Assembly (NCBI RefSeq): GCF_003289645.1
Contig: NZ_QLYX01000016.1
Location: forward strand, 124,001 to 188,000
Reading direction: 5' to 3'
From: Actinomadura craniellae
GTDB lineage: Bacteria > Actinomycetota > Actinomycetes > Streptosporangiales > Streptosporangiaceae
DNA length: 64,000 nucleotides
The translations under genes and the position numbers were made by a program. Position 1 is the stretch's first letter. Each line of letters opens with the position of its first letter. This document shows positions 7,467 through 15,387 of the stretch, in pieces. Under the pieces are notes generated by a model. The model saw only the letters and a list, made by a program, of their open reading frames with translations, made no database searches and was not told the DNA's origin.

Positions 7467-7781
7467 TCATGGTTTCGGGTCGTTTCCGCCAGCCCGAGCG
7501 TCGTAGCGGCATTCGCGGTAGACGAACTCCACGAACTGGGAATTGGGCCGGTCGATCTGGCAGATGATCGAGGCGACGATGATGAGGTCGATCTCGTGAC
7601 GCCGGTACCGGCGAGGCCCGGACCCGCCGCCGTCGTCCTCTGCCCTGACGCGGATACAGGTCAGCAATCCCCTGTCCGCCCATCGGGCCAGCGTCGCCGT
7701 GGGGACCCCCGTCATGGTCGATGCCTCCCCGGGGCGCAACCATGGGAACCTTCCGAGCACATGATCGTCATGCGGCGACAC
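7467..7781 (-). CDS. Small BldC/MerR-type helix-turn-helix protein
   Basis: 104 aa. LRPGEASTMTGVPTATLARW (about 15-34) followed by ADRGLLTCIRV and PRRYRRHEIDLII is the short MerR-like winged helix of BldC-type DNA-binding proteins and excisionase-like factors. I start it at GTG 7781: AGGGGAAGG sits about 7 nt upstream and the start is 2 nt after the TAA of the upstream gene, so translation is coupled. A longer in-frame reading would run through the neighbour. In an integrative element a protein of this type may regulate or help excision, but that is inference. Confidence 0.65.
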   Translation of the reverse strand: MSPHDDHVLGRFPWLRPGEASTMTGVPTATLARWADRGLLTCIRVRAEDDGGGSGPRRYRRHEIDLIIVASIICQIDRPNSQFVEFVYRECRYDARAGGNDPKP

Positions 7782-7783
7782 CG

Positions 7784-8527
7784 TTACGCCTTCCCCTCGC
7801 CCGGTCGGCCGTCCGAGGAGACCGGAACGGTGAGAGCGGCATACACCCACTTGCCCGCCGGAGACGTCGGCCGAATCCACCGCCGCGTCGCCAACGCGTC
7901 CACCATCGGCAACCCCCACCCGCCGATACGGCCTTCCTCCAACCCCGCCGGGTCGGGCTCCACCGCCGCGTCTGGATCCGGTGCGACAGCGCCCACCGTC
8001 TCCGGGAGGTCGGCCCCCGCGTCCCACACCCCCACCACCATCCACGGCCCGTCCGACGCCAGCTCGATCTTCACCGTCCCGCCAGGTGCGGAGACACGCA
8101 GCGAATTGGTCACCAGCTCCGACACCACCAACGCCGCATCCTCAACCACGGTGCCGGCGAAGTCCTGGCAGCGGAGAGCCTCAGTCACCAGATCACGCGC
8201 CACGCGGACGACCACCGGCGACACCGGCAAACACCACACCCGCCCACGAGAGGCCGTATCCGGCTCGGCCGCGGTTTCCGCGCTCGTAGCGGGCGGCTCC
8301 TGCCGGGCCAGGTACTCGGTTCGTTCCCGTGTCCACTGCTCATACGGCGGCGTCACCGGGTAGTTCAACGGGAGGACAGCATGGGCCGATGCCTGCTCGA
8401 ACTCGACCGACCGATGCGCCGGCCTTTCGCCCTCCGGCAACGCCGGAGGCGGGGACGGTGGTGACGGCGCCCGGCGTCGCGTCGAGCCTGCCTGGGGGAA
8501 GCCGTCCTGCTGAGCGTTGCCGGTCAC
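7784..8527 (-). CDS. Anti-sigma-type ATP-binding protein (HATPase_c_2)
   Basis: 247 aa. A low-complexity Pro-rich N-terminus (1-90) precedes a GHKL ATPase domain (about 95-240): N-box VVSELVTNSL near residue 136, VVGVWDAG near 163, and GGWGLPMVDALA near 202. RsbW-like proteins of this class bind sigma or anti-sigma partners, and lone copies are very common in actinomycete regulatory pairs. The GTG start overlaps the stop of the upstream 60-aa gene (GTGA, 8524-8527). Confidence 0.75.
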   Translation of the reverse strand: MTGNAQQDGFPQAGSTRRRAPSPPSPPPALPEGERPAHRSVEFEQASAHAVLPLNYPVTPPYEQWTRERTEYLARQEPPATSAETAAEPDTASRGRVWCLPVSPVVVRVARDLVTEALRCQDFAGTVVEDAALVVSELVTNSLRVSAPGGTVKIELASDGPWMVVGVWDAGADLPETVGAVAPDPDAAVEPDPAGLEEGRIGGWGLPMVDALATRRWIRPTSPAGKWVYAALTVPVSSDGRPGEGKA

Positions 8528-8706
8528 CGCGCCTCCTGCACTCGTGCGAAGGCCGCCACTCGCCGCACCCTCACCGCCGGACCGCCCTGCTCAGTGGAGC
8601 CGCATACCGCCACCCCACCCACGGCGTTCGCCGCCCCCACGCGCCCGGCCTGGTTCAACGCCTCATACCAAGCCGACCACCGAAACCTGAGTCTTGCGTG
8701 CTTCAC
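8524..8706 (-). CDS. Hypothetical small protein, 60 aa
   Basis: Basic protein beginning MKHARLRFRWSAWYEAL. Support comes from position: GTG start 1 nt after the upstream stop and a 4-nt GTGA overlap with the downstream ATPase gene, so it reads as a coupled member of the operon. No family recognised. Confidence is limited by size and composition. Confidence 0.45.
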   Translation of the reverse strand: MKHARLRFRWSAWYEALNQAGRVGAANAVGGVAVCGSTEQGGPAVRVRRVAAFARVQEAR

Positions 8707-8707
8707 G

Positions 8708-8989
8708 TCATCGCCTCCTCGTCTCGCTGCGTCCTCTGTCCGGGGCCGGCGGGCACGAGCACGCGAACGCCACCCCGTACCCGCCTGTGACGGTCACCGA
8801 CTCCCACCCGGCATCCACCAGCGCCACCGCGCCCAGCCACGCCCGCGACCCAGTGCGCCGGTACTCGGCCAGCAACCACCCCCGCAACCGCCTCACCGCT
8901 GCGGCCCGATCTAGGCGTTCGCGGTCCTCGACCACCCGGCCGTTCGAGGCAGCTCGGACATGCCAGTGGTCAACCCGAAACGTGCTCAT
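8708..8989 (-). CDS. Hypothetical protein, 93 aa, first gene of a four-gene operon
   Basis: Reads MSTFRVDHWHVRAASNGRVV...WLLAEYRRTGSRAWLGAVALVDAGW, with balanced charge and a plausible alpha/beta pattern. ATG 8989. It heads the minus-strand operon 8989-7467, whose later members are a 60-aa protein, an ATP-binding protein and a BldC-like HTH protein. No family recognised. Confidence 0.55.
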   Translation of the reverse strand: MSTFRVDHWHVRAASNGRVVEDRERLDRAAAVRRLRGWLLAEYRRTGSRAWLGAVALVDAGWESVTVTGGYGVAFACSCPPAPDRGRSETRRR

Positions 8990-9248
8990 AGTGATGTCCT
9001 GTATTTGGGGGCAATGCCTGGTAGGAATTTCAGGTGCCGGCCTGCGGACCTTCCTGCTTCACAGCTCGAATTGCGCGAGCTATGTCCTGTTCCGCGCCTT
9101 TATGTTCTTCGTTGGTGAATCCTGGGCGGAGTCATCCGCCGCGCGTCCATACGAACACCTTCCGCAACCGTGCGACCACCGCCAGACTGGTGAAGAAGAC
9201 TGAAAGACAGTGAAGAAGCACAGGTCAACGTCCGATCGGCGGAGCACG

Positions 9249-10586
9249 ATGAGCGACGATGAAGCGGTGAGCGTTCCCCGGTGGACCGCCGAATCCCTGC
9301 GCCTGCGGATGGAGCGGCTCGGCATGGGGCCGCAGGAGTTGGCAGGGGCCCTGCTCGACGCGGCCAAACCCGACCTGGCCAGGAAGGTCCCGAGCAGGAG
9401 TTCGGTACTGCGATCGGTCCACATGCACCTGTCCGGCAGAACCTCGCCGCGCAGCCTGTACGCCGAGCTGTACCGTCGGGTCTTCTCCGCCCGGGGAATG
9501 CTCGACCTTCCACCCGAGAGCGGCCCAGACGGTGACCATGACTGGGAACGGGTGAGGGAGCTGCTACGCCGAACCTTCCTCAAGAACACCACCGGTGCAG
9601 TGCTGTTCCCCGCTCTCCCCGGACCCGAGCGGCTCACCCTCCAAGCACTGGAGGTCATGGGGAGCGGTCATGCGGGCTCGCTCGTTGACGGGCTGCGCGA
9701 GTTGGTGGAGCACTACGCGCTGACCATCAATGCCTCCCCTCCGGCACAGATCTACGACGAACTGCTCACCATCAAGGCGTACGCCAACAGCGTCCCGCAG
9801 AACAAAATCACTTCCCACCTGCACCGTGACTTCACCACCGCTTCCGGCTGGCTCTCCGCGCTTCTGTCCATCGCAGCCTGCGACATGGGCGAACACGCCG
9901 CCGCACGCATATGGTGCTCCGACACCGAGAAGAACAGCTGCCAATCAGGCCACCCCGAACTGACGGCGTGGGCGGCGCTCACCAGATCCGTCGTGGCCTT
10001 CTACCAGGGGCATCCCCAGCAGTCGGTGACACTGGCAGCTCGCGGCCGGGAACTGGCACCAGGAAGAACCGTTGTCCGAGCCAAACTCGCAGCACAGGAG
10101 ATGCGAGCCGCCGCAATGGTCGGCGACGAAGAACGCGTGCTCCAAACGCACGACTCGGCTGCGCGCCTCATTGCCCAACTCCCCCAAGAAGCGGCTACCG
10201 CCAGCGGGGCGTTCTCCATCAAGCTCTCCGATGACCCGCCTTACACCGCCACCTCCCTGATGCTCCTCGGTAGACACCGAGAGGCAGTCGATGCAACCCA
10301 CCGGGTCATCGGCACCGTCTACCGGCCCGAAGCACGCCAACGCGGTGAGCACCCCTCCAGCTACGCCCGCTCCCTGCTCATCCTCGGCCTCGCCCACGCA
10401 GGCGCAGGAAACCTAGACGGAGCAGTCGAGGCAGGCCACGCAGCCCTCTCCAGCGACCGGCCGGCATGGCCCACCCTGGTCCTCGCAGGCAAACTCGACC
10501 ACACGCTCCGCAACACGTTCGGCAATGCCCCTCATGCAGAGGACTACCGAGCCCGATACCGAGAGCTGACCGCTAAGACAGCATGA
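9249..10586 (+). CDS. HTH regulator with C-terminal TPR-like repeats
   Basis: 445 aa. The N-terminal 75 residues look like a helix-turn-helix module (LRLRMERLGMGPQELAGALL, then SSVLRSVHMHLSGRTSPRSL). Residues about 140-440 are helical repeats of the TPR type (for example YTATSLMLLGRHREAVDATH and ARSLLILGLAHAGAGNLDGA), a common architecture for actinomycete transcription regulators that sense a peptide or small molecule. ATG 9249 is preferred to GTG 9210 because GGCGGAG stands 4 nt upstream. The TGA overlaps the next start. Confidence 0.75.
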   Translation: MSDDEAVSVPRWTAESLRLRMERLGMGPQELAGALLDAAKPDLARKVPSRSSVLRSVHMHLSGRTSPRSLYAELYRRVFSARGMLDLPPESGPDGDHDWERVRELLRRTFLKNTTGAVLFPALPGPERLTLQALEVMGSGHAGSLVDGLRELVEHYALTINASPPAQIYDELLTIKAYANSVPQNKITSHLHRDFTTASGWLSALLSIAACDMGEHAAARIWCSDTEKNSCQSGHPELTAWAALTRSVVAFYQGHPQQSVTLAARGRELAPGRTVVRAKLAAQEMRAAAMVGDEERVLQTHDSAARLIAQLPQEAATASGAFSIKLSDDPPYTATSLMLLGRHREAVDATHRVIGTVYRPEARQRGEHPSSYARSLLILGLAHAGAGNLDGAVEAGHAALSSDRPAWPTLVLAGKLDHTLRNTFGNAPHAEDYRARYRELTAKTA

Positions 10587-11212
10587 ACGTCACCGCCAAA
10601 ACCCGGCTGGCCATCACCAGTTACGTCGACATCGAGGCCCCACCACCAGAGGACGTCTCAACAGCACTACTGATCTTCGGCACCAACCAAAGCACCCCCG
10701 CCGACCTGGCCGCCGAACTCCATCATCAGGGCCGAGCGCCCCTCATCATCGCCACCGGCGGAGTGAACCGGCACAACGGAATCGTGGAAGGTCGGATGTT
10801 CCGTCAACTCCTCTTGGAGCGCGACGTCCCCGAGTCCGCGATCCGTTACGAAGACCGCTCGACCAACACCCCACAGAACGTGGAGAACGCCCTTCCCTAC
10901 ATCAACGAAGCCCTCGCCGAGGGGCTCCCCATCACCGGAATCAGCAAGTGGTTCCACCGCCGTACCATCAACTTACTGGCAACCCTCGTTCCCGATCTGG
11001 GCACCTTCTACGCCCTGTCCTGGGAACCCGTCTACTCAGGCCAGGCAACTACCCGCGACAACTGGCACCAAATCCCCGACGGGGAACGTCGCGTTCTCCG
11101 AGAGTGGAACGAGGTCCGGCTCCGTATCGAAAACGGATCCCTCCACGACACCACAAGAGTCAATCCGGGCTGGATTCGCGCCAATACCCCATGCGAGATA
11201 AGGCCAACTTAG
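10583..11212 (+). CDS. DUF218 (YdcF/ElyC-like) protein
   Basis: 209 aa, ATGA overlap with the TPR regulator. The DUF218 pattern is visible: STALLIFGTN at 26-35, PLIIATGGVNRHNG (about 54-67), EGRMFRQLLLERDVPESAI with acidic residues, and EDRSTNTPQNVENAL near 90. The fold is Rossmann-like and members are implicated in envelope polysaccharide or cofactor chemistry, with no settled reaction. There is no signal peptide or TM helix, so it is cytoplasmic, unlike SanA or ElyC. Confidence 0.8.
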   Translation: MNVTAKTRLAITSYVDIEAPPPEDVSTALLIFGTNQSTPADLAAELHHQGRAPLIIATGGVNRHNGIVEGRMFRQLLLERDVPESAIRYEDRSTNTPQNVENALPYINEALAEGLPITGISKWFHRRTINLLATLVPDLGTFYALSWEPVYSGQATTRDNWHQIPDGERRVLREWNEVRLRIENGSLHDTTRVNPGWIRANTPCEIRPT

Positions 11213-11356
11213 GGGCCCACTCTATAAACCAGACCTGGATCCACACGGCCATATCAACGCCCCCCGAGGGGAATAACCAGTCAAATGAAGCGAAATTCCC
11301 TCAACACCCAACAACCATCGCCCTATCGGAAAGCACATCAATAACAGTATATGTTT

Positions 11357-12034
11357 TTACTTGCTTACATCTGTCGAGACGTCATCCATAAACGATCTGA
11401 CTCCCTCTTCAAGATGAGCCTGCCCCAGCTCCCCCAGGAGATCCGAAATCTGCAAGAGAACCAGATTCCACAACTGTGGCTTCGCGTTTTCTCGGGCATA
11501 CTTAACCAAGTCCACAATCCGAGTCCGGTCGTCAGTGGTCAGAGATCCTGTAACGGCGGAGATCGCACGTTCGAATTGCGTACTTTTATCAGCCAGTTCG
11601 AACAGTCGCGAGCGATCGCCGTTTAGATACCACAAGGCAGCAAGAGTCGGATCCTTAAGGATCAAATCCCGCAAGTGTTCCAGTTCAAGTTTTCGGCGCA
11701 CCCGTTCCTCTAGTCGCATCACAAAATCAACACTATGCTGCTCGGATACAATCCTTACCATAATATTTAGAATACGAACCTCAGCCGAGAGAGCGTCCCG
11801 AAGCTCGCCATCGAGTACCTGAGTTGCACGTGGCGCATCAAGAATAGAAATCTTCCCACAAACCCATTCGGCGGTTTTTATGATCTTTTCTCCGAGTTCC
11901 ACAGCTTGTGTTTTCTGACCACGACGGCGTCGCCACTCAACCGAGATATGTACCTGGAAATAAGTCTCAGGTCGATCGGCCAGACAACGACCAGTGGCCG
12001 TGGTTACGGTGCGAGACCACGGCCAGACCATCAC
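11357..12034 (-). CDS. Helical protein of unknown function, third gene of the cyclase/NTPase operon
   Basis: 225 aa, start GTG 12034 or ATG 12031; the start region overlaps the NTPase stop (GTGATG). A short N-terminal strand-rich part (TYFQVHISVEWRRRRG, about 25-40) is followed by mostly amphipathic helices rich in Leu, Glu and Arg up to the end (SFMDDVSTDVSK). No catalytic motif is seen. The codons carry far more A/T than the rest of the window. Coupling to the NTPase suggests a shared complex or an effector/inhibitor role; the function is unknown. Confidence 0.7.
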   Translation of the reverse strand: MMVWPWSRTVTTATGRCLADRPETYFQVHISVEWRRRRGQKTQAVELGEKIIKTAEWVCGKISILDAPRATQVLDGELRDALSAEVRILNIMVRIVSEQHSVDFVMRLEERVRRKLELEHLRDLILKDPTLAALWYLNGDRSRLFELADKSTQFERAISAVTGSLTTDDRTRIVDLVKYARENAKPQLWNLVLLQISDLLGELGQAHLEEGVRSFMDDVSTDVSK

Positions 12035-13947
12035 GCTTGAACTTCTGTCGTACGGAAAATCCCTTGTATGCGCGCGACTTGTGGGGCACGCTTATACAGC
12101 AGTTGGCGCAGCTTCTCAAGCAACACCGTTACCTGGGAGGACGGATCGTCACTCTGAGCATGCTGTGGGGCCAAGTGCAAGAACATAGCTACTGGGCCTT
12201 TCCCCTCGCCAAACTGAAGCAGCCGATCAACAACGTCCAGGAACAGTTCCTCCGAGCTGTGCCCGGCTGCCACCTCAGCAAACCATGGCAGGAAGGCTAG
12301 TTCGCCGTCTTTCTGGAGAAGCACGACCCGGAACACTTCAACGATTCTTTCAGCATCGGCACGCCCAGCTGAGGCATCCGGCACCATGACTCCTTCCTGC
12401 GCCATTACCGACAGCGCTCTCGCTGCCGCATGTGCAAGTCGGTCGTCCTTGAGCCATCGGACGAGTTCATCCGTGATGGGAACACGTAGCTTCGGTTCCA
12501 AGGCCAGGCTGAGCAGCGCATCGACAACCAGCCCAATGGTCTCCTCGGCAAGATGGGTCGCAAGCCGACGCAACCGCGTCAAGGCAATATCGGTGACAGT
12601 ATGGCCGAGTGGGCCAGCGCACACGAGGGCAACAAGCTCAGCTCTATGCTTCGTAGGCTGCGTTGCCCATTGGTACAACAGGTCTCGAACCTGTCTACCA
12701 AGACGTTCATCAAGGGCAGCGACGCTCAGCAGGTCAATCGCCAACTGCCTAAATCTAGGCTCGGCTGCCCATTCCTCGGCCGCCTCTCGAACCATTGCCA
12801 GATCGCCGACTCCTAGCGCCAGTTCCATATAGGAATAGGCGGGATTAAGGTTGTCTGGTGTAGCGATCTTTCGTAGCCACGAGCTTATAGGCTTACGAAC
12901 ATCACCGAAGTCTTTCCACACATGGCGCAGGAGCGCTGCCCCCTTCCCCGGTTCCAGATAGAAGGTCTCATCATCATCGCTCTTAGCCTTTAGATCCTGG
13001 AGTTGACCGAAGCGGCCGGGTCCGAGCAGAGCCTCTCCTGGACGGTTCCGCACCTTTAGCACACGAAGCAACTCGTCACGTGCAGAGAAGATTTGCTCCA
13101 CTGATCCATGGCCGACCGCAGCGACTGCGATGAGAAGCGCACGCTTGTGTGGTGTATCGAGCCTTTCCGTGTCGCGGAAAAATCCCTTGATATCACTGGA
13201 CCAGTCTTTACTGATCGCTAGAATCTGATCGATCAGTTCCGCCGGAGCAAGACTCGATGTACTTCGGGCACGCACTGCGCGCGCGAGCCGGCACGCTTCC
13301 GCCGGTGAGACGCTTGCCACACGATCCAGCAAACGCTGATCCAGCCACCAGCGTTCACCGTAATTCCATTCTACTTCTTCTTGCACCTGAAGCTTGTAGA
13401 CACTGAGAGGCTGATCCGTTGGAACGATCAGCACTTCAGGAATGCTGAGGCCTAGAACTTCCCAGAGTTCAGGCGAAACGCGAAGAATCAACACTGCGCC
13501 TGGAGGAAGCTCACTCAGTCGCCTTTGCACGTATCGCCTGACCTGATCGCGGGGAACGTCACCTGCCGGATCGAGACTGAGAATGCATGCATCACCAGCC
13601 TGCATTACCAGCTTCCGATCCTCTAGGGTCGGCGTCCTATCTTTCATTTCTGGATCGGCCAAGGCATGGCGTGGGGTCAGCCCTAACTCTACCGCGAGAT
13701 TGACGGCGGTGATGTGGCGTCCCGATCCAGGCTCGCCGACGAGTGCGACAGTCCGCGTATGCCGCTGGTGCCGAAGCAATCGGAGCGCCGTGTCCCAGCC
13801 GTCGACAGGGATGTAGGTGCGCACCATCTCACCAATGTCGTCAGGCTCGAGACCGGTAGCAACCTGGAGTGACCCGCTGATCAACACATTTCCAGCATTG
13901 ATCAACATTCCGATCCTTGAATGGTGCAAGTGTTGCTCGAGTGTCAC
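12031..13947 (-). CDS. STAND-like NTPase with degenerate P-loop and helical repeat tail
   Basis: 638 aa. Residues 17-30 hold a short Gly/hydrophobic segment (NAGNVLISGSLQVA). The P-loop-like motif is VALVGEPGSGRHITA (67-81): the canonical GK(S/T) reads GRH, as in the divergent STAND-type ATPases common in actinobacterial conflict operons. A Walker-B-like strand ACILSLDPAG lies near 118. From about 350 onward the protein is an alpha-solenoid of HEAT/TPR-like helices. The GTG start overlaps the cyclase stop by 4 nt (13944-13947). The combination fits a sensor-scaffold partnered with an upstream enzyme. ATP hydrolysis is doubtful given the missing lysine. Confidence 0.7.
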   Translation of the reverse strand: MTLEQHLHHSRIGMLINAGNVLISGSLQVATGLEPDDIGEMVRTYIPVDGWDTALRLLRHQRHTRTVALVGEPGSGRHITAVNLAVELGLTPRHALADPEMKDRTPTLEDRKLVMQAGDACILSLDPAGDVPRDQVRRYVQRRLSELPPGAVLILRVSPELWEVLGLSIPEVLIVPTDQPLSVYKLQVQEEVEWNYGERWWLDQRLLDRVASVSPAEACRLARAVRARSTSSLAPAELIDQILAISKDWSSDIKGFFRDTERLDTPHKRALLIAVAAVGHGSVEQIFSARDELLRVLKVRNRPGEALLGPGRFGQLQDLKAKSDDDETFYLEPGKGAALLRHVWKDFGDVRKPISSWLRKIATPDNLNPAYSYMELALGVGDLAMVREAAEEWAAEPRFRQLAIDLLSVAALDERLGRQVRDLLYQWATQPTKHRAELVALVCAGPLGHTVTDIALTRLRRLATHLAEETIGLVVDALLSLALEPKLRVPITDELVRWLKDDRLAHAAARALSVMAQEGVMVPDASAGRADAERIVEVFRVVLLQKDGELAFLPWFAEVAAGHSSEELFLDVVDRLLQFGEGKGPVAMFLHLAPQHAQSDDPSSQVTVLLEKLRQLLYKRAPQVARIQGIFRTTEVQA

Positions 13948-14786
13948 TCGATCCCTCCGTTCTTAGGAAGAGCACCGAATCCTTCCGGTAGAACCGGCCC
14001 GTTGATCTTCTCTATCGTTGAAGCGGTGTTGCTCTGACCGATGACTGTGTGGCCGTAGAAGTGAGTGGTGGGCCCTTCGAATACGCTTTCCAGCGGTCCC
14101 GATTCCAACGGCCCACTCTGAGTCGGCTCGCTTTGACTCTCTTCGCTTCGAGTCAACTCGGCGGGCGGTGGAGCAACGGGATCCTCCTGAACGGTGGAGG
14201 GACGCGGCGTGTAAAGCCAGGCCTGCTTCGCGAAATCCTTATCCTCGACGGTAGCGACCACCTGCTTAAACTCACTCTGGCGGAGGTGACTGAACCTACC
14301 GCCCACGATCCGCTGACAGAACTCGTCCGAGACGATCGCGACCACGAAGGTAACACTCGGATCCGACCTGGCCATCGCATCCTTGATCTGCTTTGAGTCG
14401 ACAAGTCGGCATGTATCGTTAACTGCGCCACCAGCGAGTGTTTCATTGGGAACCGGCCCTAGTCCAACCCCCACACGTAGCCGCAACCGCGGTGCATTTC
14501 GAGACGCTTTTTCATCTCGTTCTTCCAATACCTCCTGCAGTATCCGAAGAATTGGATGCACCAGGTAGGAGGCACTCGTCTCTGGGATCGTGAACAAGCA
14601 GCCATCTCCGCAACCCTGAACCTGCTCCGGCCAAAGTTCTAAGCGGCCACTACGGATGAACGCCTCCCGAACAACACCAGTGATCTCTTGACTGAAAGCA
14701 GGCATCGGCTGCTCCGGCGTCTTGGAGTACCCGACAGCGTCGACGACAAAGATAGCTTGCGTGGGCGGACTCGGATGACTATCCAT
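13944..14786 (-). CDS. Class III nucleotidyl cyclase-like protein, first gene of the operon
   Basis: 280 aa. Core cyclase motifs are in order: FVVDAVGYS with metal Asp16, GCGDGCLFTIP with metal Asp61, LRVGVGLGPV (103-112) and GGAVNDTCRLVDS with transition-state Asn123 and Arg127. The substrate Lys that usually precedes the second Asp is not obvious (WPEQVQGCGDG), so base specificity or activity may differ. The C-terminal 60 residues are low-complexity (Ser/Glu/Pro) ending in THFYGHTVIGQSNTASTIEK. ATG 14786 is chosen over upstream starts: GAGGAGG lies 7 nt before it and the cyclase fold starts right after. Heads a three-gene operon with the NTPase and a helical protein. Confidence 0.7.
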   Translation of the reverse strand: MDSHPSPPTQAIFVVDAVGYSKTPEQPMPAFSQEITGVVREAFIRSGRLELWPEQVQGCGDGCLFTIPETSASYLVHPILRILQEVLEERDEKASRNAPRLRLRVGVGLGPVPNETLAGGAVNDTCRLVDSKQIKDAMARSDPSVTFVVAIVSDEFCQRIVGGRFSHLRQSEFKQVVATVEDKDFAKQAWLYTPRPSTVQEDPVAPPPAELTRSEESQSEPTQSGPLESGPLESVFEGPTTHFYGHTVIGQSNTASTIEKINGPVLPEGFGALPKNGGIE

Positions 14787-14837
14787 GGCGCTCCTCCTCG
14801 ATCGGCGCTTCCACGATTCCGGGAAACGCGAAGGCTG

Positions 14838-14857
14838 ATTGTCCATAATTAGACAAT
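14838..14857. promoter_or_regulatory. Inverted repeat at the cyclase operon promoter
   Basis: ATTGTC-N8-GACAAT, perfect 6-bp arms, 52 nt before the cyclase ATG. On the minus strand its centre reads TAATTAT, a likely -10 box, so the repeat overlaps the promoter and is a good operator candidate. The binding protein is unknown. Confidence 0.5.
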
Positions 14858-14863
14858 CGCCCA

Positions 14864-14879
14864 TGTGACGCTGGTCACA
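14864..14879. promoter_or_regulatory. Perfect CRP-type box TGTGA-N6-TCACA
   Basis: TGTGACGCTGGTCACA is an exact match to the cAMP-receptor-protein consensus used by actinobacterial CRP proteins, and a perfect palindrome outside the central N4. It sits 78-93 nt upstream of the cyclase start codon, just upstream of the predicted -10 region, roughly where the -35 element should lie. Confidence 0.6.
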
Positions 14880-15079
14880 GCGTAAGTAGATCAGCACGCC
14901 GCAGCTAGGCACCCGTATCCGCGCGGGACCCCATGTCAGGAGAGCATGAGGGTGATGCCGCAGCTGCCAAGTGCTCTGTCACCAGCCCTGAGCTGTGGAT
15001 TCGACGAAGGGTTCTGAATCCTTCACGGCGTGTCCCCAGGCAATCGATGCTCGCTCGGGGCTTCGGCACGGGCAGCCAG

Positions 15080-15172
15080 ATCCGCGGGTTCGGGATTCAA
15101 GCCCCTGACGGCGCACCCGTCACCAGCAGGGCAGACGCGAGGGTTTCGCGTTTGCCCTTCGGTCGTTTGGGG
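15080..15172. repeat. attR: second copy of tRNA-Lys 3' half plus terminator
   Basis: Direct repeat of 7073-7166. The tRNA part here carries a substitution that breaks a T-stem pair (CGGGA opposite CCCTG), as expected for a copy no longer under selection. The copy ends at GGTCGTTTGGGG, next to the toxin remnant. Confidence 0.85.
15128..15158 (+). terminator. Copied tRNA-Lys terminator inside attR
   Basis: AGGGCA-G-ACGCGA / TCGCGT-T-TGCCCT with loop GGGTT, same structure as 7121-7151. Confidence 0.65.
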
Positions 15173-15189
15173 CGGTTCATCCCATATCC

Positions 15190-15387
15190 GCTTCCCACAA
15201 AACAGCGAGCAGTGGCAGTGGGGTTTCCCCGAACGCTTCAGTCCTGGTAGATCAGTCTTCATCCTTCCTGGTCGCCGGTGACAAGTCCGGGAACCGGGCC
15301 GGCTGGTACCGGGAAGAGATTCCGCTGGCCGATGAGCGGTTCGCCGAGCATCTGATTGCGCTGAAGGAAGAAGAACAGGAGGGATGA
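15190..15387 (+). pseudogene. Broken HigB/RelE-type toxin remnant
   Basis: The last ~40 residues read LVAGDKSGNRAGWYREEIPL...LKEEEQEG, the typical C-terminus of a HigB-type toxin. The preceding strand (FSPGRSVFIL) is present but in another frame, so a one-base frameshift near 15267 separates them, and nothing upstream of about 15190 resembles the N-terminal half. The gene was therefore cut at or near attR and later frameshifted. Its TGA overlaps the antitoxin ATG, as in intact HigBA pairs. Confidence 0.6.

Larger units (their letters stand above)
7073..15172. mobile_element. Integrated genomic island at tRNA-Lys, no integrase visible
   Basis: About 8 kb between two copies (7073-7166 and 15080-15172) of the tRNA-Lys 3' half plus terminator, the signature of site-specific integration by a tyrosine recombinase. 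Cargo: a four-gene minus-strand regulatory operon (7467-8989), a TPR regulator and DUF218 pair (9249-11212), and a cyclase/NTPase/helical-protein operon (11357-14786) whose base composition is clearly lower in G/C than the flanks. I find no integrase, excisionase, relaxase, FtsK/TraB or replication gene, so the element is either a remnant or is mobilised in trans. The bounds follow from the repeat; that it moved is inference. Confidence 0.75.

Noticed and set aside
7258-7743. A 161-codon minus-strand frame at the left end of the island that might have been an integrase
   Set aside because: No tyrosine- or serine-recombinase motif, overlaps the BldC-like gene in another frame and is Arg-rich throughout.
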